Source: Branchiostoma floridae
Lineage: Eukaryota; Chordata; Leptocardii; Amphioxiformes; Branchiostomatidae
NCBI RefSeq assembly: GCF_000003815.2
Contig: NC_049992.1
Span: 18,116,957 to 18,180,956, forward strand
Length of the DNA stretch: 64,000 nucleotides
Direction: 5' to 3'
Below, one piece after another: positions 54,900 to 64,000 of this stretch. The stretch's first letter is position 1. Each line of letters starts with the position of its first letter. A program made the position numbers and the translations under genes. The notes beneath the pieces are model-generated. The model worked only from the letters and a program-made list of their open reading frames with translations. It ran no database searches and was not told the origin of the DNA.

Positions 54900-57800
54900 A
54901 TGGCAGCGAGTTTCGGAGGTGGAGCAAAAAGAGGAACTTGTTCTTCAAACGGGCGCTATCATTCAAAAGTTCACTTCATCCGCTTCGTCTGCAGTAAACT
55001 ACGATAGTAGTAGTGCTAGTGCACGTACCTGTCTGAAAGTACTGTTCAGGTACGCTCCGTTCTGGGTCCACAAGGTAGGTGGGACATTTAACGTATGCCG
55101 CTTTTCTGATTTGCCAATGATGGTATGGTGTACTGTATATGTTCACGTGCAGCAGAGCAATACGACGGCAGATAGAAACGACAAGTTTTAACAAGGGGTG
55201 CGGGTTTGATAATGCCAAATCTGCAATCGAACATGTGTATGTGAGGCTAACTACACGAACATCCAGGAGAATCTTCACAGCCCAATGTTTCTAGACTCAT
55301 CTTATATTTCATTAGTGTAGATTTCGCAATTATTCTCAGGCATGAAGTGAAACTTCTGTGATTTATTTTTATTCGGCTTGTCGATGAGTTTCAAAACATT
55401 GCACAAGATATTCGCAACCTGTAGTGCCTGTATAATCTTCTTACAAAGTGGGTATTCAGAGACACTCTCAGACACGTCTTGGTTCTGGTTTTCATCTACG
55501 TTCTGTTGTGTTATATAGCACAGGGATATATCTAGTACCAGAAAGGACGTGTTCTTCAACAGTACGTTTGCTGTGTACGTGATTGTAATACACCATAGAA
55601 TGCATTTAATATCCGGCATGTTTCAGTACGCTAAAGGTCACTTACACAACCTGTCATCGTCTTTCCTTTTTACAGTTTTGTCCGTGCATGTGCTTACCTG
55701 AAGGTGTTCTTGTTAAAGTTATTGATCAAGATTGGATTAGTCCCACGGTTTGATCTTACCGGGAAGAAGTGGGCAGTCGTAACCCATTGATGTCTCAATT
55801 GTGCGATACACATACCAATAACGCTTTTCCTTTTTTGTTGTTTTTTACAGTTGTTCCATCGTTCCTGTAAAAAAAGCTTTGCTGTGCTTTGACGTCTACC
55901 AGAGAGGTGACTGTTTGGAAACAATGATGTCTCCCGTGTACAATGCCGATCCCAACTTTGGATTTTCCATCCTGATAGCGGGTTGGAATTTTTTTCTCCC
56001 TTATGAAATATAGATTAATGAAAGCACATAACACTATTGGATTACAACAAGAAAGTAACGAGCAACTAATTTGAATGTTGCATAGACCAAACAAATTTCT
56101 ATACAGTCAAGATTTAAAATATTAGTCAAGATAATATTTATTTTTATATTTACCGACAGGCGGCTTTCTACAAGCGTCATATGCGGGGCGTCGGATGACT
56201 CACAGCGCCAAAGAAATGTTTGGAATCCCAGAGAACGATGCAGAACTTTCCGAACACAGCGACACCGACAGTGAATACAAGACGTCAACAGATTGCTGGT
56301 CGAGTTACCTTGCAAAATGTTTGGGCGGGATACGAGGTCTGTTCGGGCAAGATCTAGAGGTCAACAAACGCAATGAGTCAAAGAGTTGGAGTCGACAAAG
56401 TTTGAGAATGGATCTAAAGAAGCTAGTCAAAGACTTTGTCGGCGCAAGGATTTCTCCTTATAGACACCTCTTATCCATGCTTAGCGATGAAGTCTCCACG
56501 AGAACGGATCGAGGAATTGGTCTCCCTCTCAGAAACAGTGCCCTTCCATGGCTGACCTGTAGCACAGCAGAGACTAAGAACAAAGATGACTGCCTTCCAA
56601 CCTTTCCTTATCATCATACTGCAACTAAGACACATACATGGAAATATGTGCCACGAAGCGGCGTATTGAAAAAAGATGTTGCGGCCATAAATGTTATCGA
56701 TCGCTCTCCCGCCGACCAAGGCAAAAAAATGGGAAAATATGGAGAACAGCAAGACAGCACTATCCAAGGGCTAGATCCAAAGAAAACAGTAGACATGGAG
56801 AATGAAGGGTCGGGAAAAATGACCTTCATCAAACAAAGCAGGGGGCAAAGGGTGGGGGCCAGATCTCTGACTGACGGATACGGGGTCGTTGCCCTGTGGC
56901 GCCCTCGAGTCGAAGTCGTCCTCATTTCAGGTCCATCTTCGCGTCAAGGTCAAATTTCGGAGGGGCCAACAGAAAGCAAGAGTTGTCAGGTAAGCAAGAC
57001 GGTTATCTGAAGTATCGTTGTTACCCGCTAGCTTGCTCGCTGGGCACGCTTCAATGATTTGGGACATCTGTCCTTGGTGCTGAAATACCTTCACATAAAA
57101 ACTGCCCTACTACCTAAGGTCAGGATAAAACGACATTGAGGACATACAGAGCAATTTAACCTGGCCAATACGAAGTGCATAGTGTACATTCAGATCAGGG
57201 CAACCTAGCGTACATTCAGGGCAAAATGTGACACTGATTGGGCATTGTATCGTAGGGCGTCCTGCACTAGTGAGGCATGGAAAAAAGTATAAGAAGAAGT
57301 GGTCCGACTCTCTGTCATTTTTAGGAGAGACGAATAATGTAAAAACCGGACAAATTTCGTCTTAGCCCTGTTATTTTTTCCTAAAGCTACGAATGATGAT
57401 TACCCTACTACCCTTTGAGTGTGTGTGTAAAATGTTGTTGTTGTGCTCTACAAATGGACATTTTCTTCTTTTATCCTCACAGAGTAAATCTTATGTTGTT
57501 CAGGACCAGCAACAGCATACAGGTGAACGGAGGGTGGCTGATCCAGACGACTGCCATGGCGATGAAGATGACGAAGACCAGGACTACTTCGCACGTATGG
57601 CTGAAGCTTACAGGAAAAATTTTTGTGAAGGTGAAACAAACAAACAAACAAACAAATAAACAAACAAACAAACGATAAATAAAGCTACGCTCGCTACATA
57701 CAATAGTTATTGAATGCAGCGTCATTGTAGAATTGCATATACTTAAATCAATACTGGCATCTTATTATCATAATTTGCATTTAGTATGCGTATGGCTATG

Positions 57801-58318
57801 ACGATCGGCAGTATACTATAGTTTAGTGATTGTTACGTCTTGCAACCCTGTGCGCGTTTGCCCTATGAATTATTATTATATTAGATTGTAATATTTGTTG
57901 CTTTAATGATTCATTATATATCCACGTATTGTGCGTATTGAATTTATTTCTCACTTGCTGATAGCAAAGCTCCCTCTACCAACTGTTCAACAAAGTACAG
58001 ACTGACAGCCATCGCATTTTCATCAATTTTACAGAAACAGCAGACTTGTTTAGCGGTACCATGGAGGCTGGGCGTTGGAACGAGATCGTCAGCCAGCTCA
58101 ACTTCACCAAGTCTAAAGCCGACCAACTGCTCAGTGACAGTGTTAGTGCACTGAAACAGAAGGCCTCCGAGGCGTATGACTCCCATCCTCATCACACCAG
58201 TCCTCCTGAAACCCTGTTTCGGCTGCAGGAGGTCTTAGTTAGGGAGGCTGTTTTGGCGCTTGCAAAACAGTGTCGTGAACAGAATGTTGTGTTTCCTCAG
58301 TCATTTGAGAAGAAATAG
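54900..58318 (+). CDS. Unknown four-exon protein, 451 aa
   Basis: Exons 54900-54993, 56160-56989, 57483-57630, 58035-58318; borders GT-AG and phases 1, 0, 1 all fit, total 1356 nt. The ATG is in a strong context (ACCATGG). The protein starts MAASFGGGAKRGTCSSNGR. The large second exon encodes a polar, low-complexity region with no domain I recognise. Exon 3 has an acidic run (DPDDCHGDEDDEDQDYF) followed by MAEAYRKNF. The last exon is helix-rich (WNEIVSQLNFTKSKADQLL, LFRLQEVLVREAVLALAKQC) and ends in SFEKK. Translation could instead start at 56195 (MTHSAKEMFG) if exon 1 is misassigned. Probably intracellular: no signal peptide or membrane segment. Function not known. Confidence 0.65.
57631..57678. 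repeat. (CAAA)n microsatellite at a splice donor
   Basis: The donor gtgaaac of the exon ending at 57630 runs straight into (AAAC)n. The open frame through the repeat is an artefact. Confidence 0.9.
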
Positions 58319-58496
58319 AAAAGGCTGAAAGCAAATAACATGAAACAACACTTGAATTGTTTAGAAATTTTAAATGGTTCTCTTGATGACCGCCTTAAAC
58401 GTATTGTTCTAAATGGATGTGTGTTTTGAAATTAGCCTGATTATACAATTGTGTGTAGATCATTTGAAACACGTGTCTGTATATATGGTATAAACG

Positions 58497-58635
58497 TAAT
58501 CTCGAACCAGATCCACGGTGCGTTATGTATAGTATCAAACTCCCCTCCGGTGCCCGTTTGACTCCCTTAGCCGGCTATAGTCCCTGGCCAGCTTTGATAC
58601 TATCTTATGGCACCGTAGGATCTGCTTGGAGATTA
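58497..58635. mobile_element. MULE-like MITE family A
   Basis: TAATCTCGAACCAGATCC to GGATCTGCTTGGAGATTA with an exact 9-bp duplication GTATAAACG at 58488-58496 and 58636-58644. Nearly identical to the copy at 15179-15319. It lies 180 bp past the stop of the gene at 54900-58318. Confidence 0.9.
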
Positions 58636-59639
58636 GTATAAACGTTGATTGATTTAATATACAGTAGAACACCAAAATATGGAAATAATGTCTTCGTGAC
58701 TTTTGTCACCTACCGAGTAAAATGGAACGGCTGTTTAGATTAGTATGAAGAAATTCATTGCCAAGTGTGTGAAAAATCTCCCTTTTCTGTGACAAAATGT
58801 ACTGCGATCTAACGAAATTTAGCATTTGTGCCAATTTCTACCTACAAAATTGACAGTAAATTTTTCTGTTTTTCTTCATTCCCGTTCCCAAAATTATAAA
58901 CGTGTTATATGCACGTGTCAATTATACGGTACATATTAATTATATGTCCAAATGTAACTTTGGTTTCCGGATATAGGTGTACCAGATTACTTATAAACTT
59001 ATTATAACAATAGTAATTTTGGATTGTTTGTAAGGGATTTGGCAGGTTTGTTGTCGTTAATTTTGCGCACAGGTGATTTAGAATAATATTGTGTCTATTA
59101 TATACAGTAGGAGAGGTATTATAAGAATCGATTGCATACATAAAACATGGCAAAGGTTACTTGTAGCACTGTCCTACCAGTCAATAGCAAATATAAAATA
59201 ACTGTCATGGTAAAAATTAATGAAGATTACTATTCATAAAACGTTTTACAAAGTCACAATAATATGCTCGTATTCATTATGGAACAGTGCTTGTAACGTT
59301 ATCAGTTTGTCGTTTTCTGTGAAAATGAGCCTGTGTATTTTATCGATAGTAATAAAAGGACTTTCAAGAATATGTTTTGTTAATTTTAGCTGCTGACATA
59401 TCATGATTAGATGTCGCCCATCCATAACTTTTTAAATCATGCTGTTCAACCAGAAGTGCAAGACCACACACGCTACCGAGCACACGACAATGGCTGCGTT
59501 TACATTTAATATTCCCCTTGGCAAGAAGGTGCGGTTTTTACACACTCATGCTGAATTCGAACGTGACTCGCGTAGATGTCTAAAGCCAGCTGCCTAGTGT
59601 ATGAGGGAGCTTTGGGAACAGCCATAAGCATCTAGCCAC

Positions 59640-59815
59640 TGTACGCAAAAGAACCCAACACACTTCGGGCATATCCATAAGCTTAAGCCTCAAGCATCTG
59701 ATAGTCGTGGATCTGGATAAATTCAAGTCAAGTCATACCGCTGTACGTAAAAGAACCCAACACACTTATCGAGAACATTAGGGGTGACGGCCGGTGTCCA
59801 TGGCCAAGGCAAAAC
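59640..59815 (+). mobile_element. SINE body fragments
   Basis: GTACGCAAAAGAACCCAACA and GTACGTAAAAGAACCCAACA are two diverged copies of the 3' body of the SINE at 5386-5650, followed by TTAGGGGTGACGG. Confidence 0.5.
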
Positions 59816-59963
59816 GTGAACATTTTCTTAGCGAAGGAGTATAGTATAGTAGAGTAAACGTTTCATATAGTAGAGTAGAGTAGAGAGAAGAGAAGACGAG
59901 AAGACCTCAACTCCCTTGCCCTTACGTTTGCCCTTGTGGGGCTATTTGGGGGTAAAACAAGAC

Positions 59964-60285
59964 TAATCTCCAAGCAGATCATACAAATTACAATGGCATA
60001 AAATAGTACCAAACTGGCCAAGGAGTGTAGTCAGCCATCAGCTGTTTTTTTAAACGTTTTTTTAGTCGTTTTTATCGGGCTTTCTATTTCTTGCTGTATC
60101 AAAACCTAACGGCTGGCGTACTTCAAGAAAAATGACAAAATAGAAAGCCCGATAAAAACGACTAAAAAAACGTTAAAAAAACAGCCGGAGCCTAACCTCT
60201 GCTTGGAGAGTATCCTAGGCCGGCTTTACTCCTCTGCCAGCTTTTGATACTATCTTATGCTACCGTAGGATCTGCTTGGAGAGTA
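59964..60285. mobile_element. Composite MULE-like MITE family A
   Basis: Outer ends TAATCTCCAAGCAGATC and GATCTGCTTGGAGAGTA with 9-bp duplication AAACAAGAC. Inside is a second family A type (as at 1409-1620) of which the right end CCTCTGCTTGGAGAGTA is intact and the left end missing, giving a nested or recombined element. Confidence 0.75.
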
Positions 60286-60289
60286 AAAC

Positions 60290-61641
60290 AAGACAAGAAG
60301 AGATCGAGAAGTGAAGAGTCTTCTACGGTTGGATACAGACTACAGAGACAAAGGTACTATTAAAGAAGCTGAACAAAGGAGTGCACTGTTTACTACATAT
60401 CCTCAAATTAACTGTTCAAAGTGTGAAATGCAGGAAGTCTGTTTTGAATCTCGTCACTGAGACGTCAAAATGTTATGTCCTTTGACAGCGGCCGATCAGA
60501 AGAAGGCTAGGGTCAGCTTGGTTTTTCCGTATGCTAACCGGAAACTATTATTTTCCTAGTTAGTTAGTGGTCTTCCGATACTCAACGAGATTTGCAAATG
60601 TTCACAAATGTCCGTATTCATAAATCACCCACACGTTTGATGTATTCTCATGTTAAAGTTTCATGACCAAGAAGTCGTCTGTGGAATATCTTCATCTAAC
60701 AGCCCCATCTTACGGAATTGGAGTGTACAGCAGGACGCAGCGCTAACGTCTGTTCTTGCGGTGTGGTCTACTCTCAGTGTTGTCTTCTCAGCTCCGTCCG
60801 GAAACCCTTGTGTTGTGCCCTCAAGACCCAAACACAATCCATTACAATGGAAATCAAAGCATCTTCAGTAGTCAGTAATCACCCCATCCGATTTAATTGG
60901 AGATGTAAGAAGGCTGATTTATCAGTCAGTAGATCGGATCTACAGGCGGCTTTCACACCAACTTGAATGGCAGTATTTACAAATACACATCAGACCGGCC
61001 AATCAACGACCGGAAGCTACCAATACATAGATCGGGGAGGCGTCTTGATTTAATTATTTACCTTTATTATTAAACTCAACAATGTCATCATTCGTGTAGA
61101 AGAATTGTATTTGATTTTGTAAAAGCTCGATTTTAACGTTCTTTTGAAGTTAGGCGCAGTTTATAGCTTAGAGAAGCCCTCTTGAGGGAGATTAATTTAG
61201 ACCGACCCCCGCAAATTCCTTAGCCCGCTCCCCACTCGATTTCATTCTTGCACATTTCATTTAGCCTGGCGACCAGGAGGTTGCATGTGTACACTCAAGT
61301 AGGTGGAGGTGAATTCCTTGATTCTACCTTTGTTTTTGCCAGGCGGAATCATCTGCATGCATCGGATCTAAAACCTGAAGTATCGGACTCAAGCTGCCTG
61401 GCGCTAGTACTGGAGGGGAACGTTGAAAAATCGGGCTGTAACAACAGTTGGCGGAACCTCCACTAGTGTACTTGCCCGAACGTGAGGTTTCTGGTTTGAT
61501 TCCCATTTGACGGACCGGATCAAACAAGGGACCAAAGAAAGAAAAAAAAGCAACCCTGGACCAAGTTCCGCAGGCAAGGAAAGTGTTTTGTAGGATCTTA
61601 TTGTTTTTAGGAAAAGTTTTGGTCGAGTAATTTGTTTCGCA
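60290..61641. other. Upstream of agrin, nothing recognised
   Basis: Presumed 5' flank and 5' UTR of the agrin gene. No TATA box assigned; no supported exon. Confidence 0.3.
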
Positions 61642-62125
61642 ATGTCTCGGGGTCTGCTCGGGTTGTCAGCTGTGCTGCTAGCGGCCTTCCTCGTGAGGAG
61701 CGCCGAAGGACTGGACGGAGACGCTCCGGTGCGGTCGAACAGGCAGTGCCATGAAGATAACCTGATGAAGCGCGTGCGACGGGCCACCGCCATCGTGACC
61801 GGCACGGTCGAGCAGAAAATGAACGGCTACCCCGATGGAAAGTACAAGGCGAAAGTCCGAGTCTGGAGGGTTATGAAAGGTACGAACGAGATCCCCACCG
61901 CCAATAGAGTCCAGCCGCTCCGGGACCCGAGCAGGGGTGTAGCGGAGGTTATGGTGGACGGCTTCGGGGATCCCCACATCTGCGACAACGAGGTGGACCA
62001 GGGCGACACGCGGATCTTTCTCTTGGACAAGAAGCCGGCAGGCCCTCCGGACGAGTTCGAGCTGACCTCCAGTCTGATCCGAGTCACCCTGGATAACCTC
62101 ATACACGCAGAGTCCGCCGTCAAAG
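61642..62125 (+). CDS. AGRN: Agrin, first coding exon with NtA domain (partial)
   Basis: Agrin is a secreted heparan sulfate proteoglycan of basement membranes; its N-terminal NtA domain binds the laminin coiled coil. The exon starts MSRGLLGLSAVLLAAFLV, a signal peptide of ~23 residues. The NtA domain follows: VTGTVEQ, KVRVWRVMKG, VDGFGDPHICDNEV, GDTRIFLL, LTSSLIRVTL. C36 and C114 are placed to form the domain's disulfide. The exon ends AAAG|gtcggt at phase 1 (161 codons plus 1 nt). The follistatin-like, SEA and laminin-G exons must lie beyond 64000. This is the NtA (secreted) form rather than a transmembrane-start form. Codon use is GC-rich and unlike the surrounding introns. Confidence 0.92.
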
Positions 62126-64000
62126 GTCGGTTTCACAAACACACACCTTCTCTACATATTGTTATATCTAACGGCTAAACAAATTAACGATACACGCACG
62201 AAATCCCAGATACGTAGGGAAAATTAAGACTAAAATTTCCCCCCACAACAACTTTTCCTTACTGCAATACCTTAGATTTTAGGGGCGTGAACAAGACATG
62301 TCTGTAAGAAACCCCCCATCCCCTTCTTCCAGTTTGTTATCTTCACCTATTTCAATTGGAAAGTTTTAACAGGATTTTAGGGGACATATCAGCTAAGTTT
62401 GCTCGGAAACGTTGAGGGTTTGACTTTGTGCTTTGCTGGGTGTTGATGTGTGAAAGATCTAGACTGTAAACATTTCTAATATTTCACGAGACTGAAGAGG
62501 GTGTCAAAGTAAAAACTCGAGATTCGAGAGGTTTTTGAGACAGCCTGCATGCCCCCCTCCCCACCCTTCCTGTGTTTCTCCTTTCTTGTCAAGAGGTGGG
62601 ACAGAAGGTATAGCATAACAAGACCCAACACAGAAAGGGCTTTGTAAAATCAATAAAAAGGAATATGGTCGGAGGAAGAAAGAAGTGGACAAGGCCGACC
62701 CCAGGTCACCCCAGTGAGCTCACTCGCCTCCTGCTAGGCAAAAAAAAAAATCCCCCAACTCAAAGTCCACCTAATTAGCCCAGTTGTAGCTTTCTAAACT
62801 CACCAGTTGAAGAGATAAGAGAAGAGGGGTTTGGAGATCAAAGTTGAGATACACACAGGGCTATCCCCTGGTTAGCTAGGCTGTAATCCAGGGTGGTCTA
62901 GGGCATGTTCCCCAGCCTGGCTCGACTACCCCCATGGTGAAATCCGACCCCTTAGCATCAGAACTGCGGACCCCAAGGAGAAAGAAACCCAAGTTTGTGC
63001 AGGGAGGGGGATGCTTTGTTTAGCTTCAAAACAAGACCAGTTGCCTAGCCCTAAGACACCTAGCTCCTGAAAGACCCAGCCAGTGCCCAGGATTAATTTA
63101 ACAGGGGATTTTGGTTAAAAGGAGGGTGAAAACTGTCCCGTTGTGTATGGTGGCAACTGGAGCCAGTCTGCTAGTGTGGAGTGGGCTTCAACTGAAAGAA
63201 CTCTGCTTGTGTATGGTGTATTGAGTTTCCTCCCATTCAGTCCAGAGAGGTGGTAAAAATATTTGTGTTTTGGCGTGTGCATGACTGGTGCTTGGACTTC
63301 CTAGCTGCCAAGTCTGGTAACCTATTACACCCAACCACCCCTCGACTCAACTCTAACTAGAACTGTGTCGTCACCAGCGAATAAAGGGTTTTATCCCGCC
63401 CCAAAAATAATCCGTAGGTTAAATGGGGGGCCCTATTATTTGCGTAGATACCGCCGGGCTTGTATACCAAACTTCTCGGGATGCCCTATATAACCTGAAT
63501 AAGCGGGGAGGAAAGATCAGCCAGATCTGTGTCGGAGATAACAAAAACGAGCTTGTCCAACATTTGCCATTCATATGCAACGCTTATGTGTATTAGGAAA
63601 TTAAGCTGTTCCTGAATGGAAAGGTACAAAAGAGGTGCTTTTACACCTATGGCAATTTAGGAGGGTTAGCAAGGGGCAACCCTGTAATCTAAGTGTCCGA
63701 GGGAATGATTTAGAGTCGCTCAAATTACAGGTATGACCTGGCAACACGCTAAGAATTGTTGATGAAACAGATGAGTTCTGTGATGAAAATTGTCGCCATC
63801 CGCCCATCCTGATTGATAGAGGTTGTAAGAACCGACGATACCTGTTGATCAGGGCTGTAAATCTCATTAGGTGAAACAAAAGGTTCATTTAGATAAGTGG
63901 ATGGGGTAAGAGATGGGAGGTACTGTTAGGAGAAGTTATACTGGGCTCCAAATTAAAGTTACCACTTGGTGTTGATCCTATAATGCGAAAGATGGCCTCG
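62126..64000 (+). other. Intron 1 of agrin
   Basis: No further exon seen. Contains unassigned sequence; the ORF at 63601-63888 (minus) has no support. Confidence 0.5.

Noticed and set aside
1-64000. CRISPR arrays, phage or bacterial defence systems
   Set aside because: Intron-rich animal DNA; the only regular repeats are microsatellites, MITEs and a transposon-arm satellite.

Overview
The window is animal nuclear DNA: short exons with consensus splice sites, introns of a few hundred bases to 1 kb, many MITEs and SINEs, and three assembly gaps (3179-3809, 22878-22977, 34862-34961). The gene content (CDKAL1 with a C-terminal membrane anchor, the agrin NtA exon, tandem C2H2 zinc-finger genes, a BIR-RING protein) and the compact, transposon-rich layout suggest an invertebrate deuterostome, most likely a cephalochordate (Branchiostoma). 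The species call is inference.

Layout. 1-3178: repeats, including a 5S-rRNA-headed SINE and a 9-bp-TSD MITE. 3991-5060 (-): start of a type II membrane protein. 6152-12524 (+): nine 3' exons of CDKAL1; the 5' part is not visible. 13.7-17.3 kb and 18.8-22.5 kb: a direct segmental duplication, each copy ending in an intronless-CDS C2H2 zinc-finger gene on the minus strand (both 332 aa, 11 fingers). 23-33 kb: mostly non-coding, with MITEs and a 1.1-kb terminal-repeat element. 33222-33551 (-): first two exons of another type II membrane protein. 35-35.8 kb: a broken LINE end. 36163-40708 (+): a coiled-coil protein with two TAZ-like Cys/His modules, all introns phase 0. 42-44.6 kb: LINE tail and degenerate tandem repeats. 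44657-50519 (-): a multi-exon gene ending in BIR and RING domains. 51-54.8 kb: repeats. 54900-58318 (+): a four-exon gene of unknown function. 58.5-61.6 kb: repeats. 61642-62125 (+): first coding exon of agrin; 62126-64000 is its first intron.

The most striking observation is in the BIR-RING gene. Exon 7 is split by a 1.49-kb inverted-repeat DNA element (45758-47246) flanked by the same 8 bp, GGTGGCTC. Omitting the element and one TSD copy leaves a 73-nt exon whose two phases fit both neighbours, and the eight-exon model then totals 1560 nt (519 codons plus stop). The element's left terminal repeat has expanded into about 300 bp of a 10-bp repeat. A decayed copy of the gene's own RING segment lies in its intron 2.

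The genes do not look like one pathway; this is a run of unrelated neighbours. No bacterial-type operon, CRISPR array or recognisable viral gene was seen.
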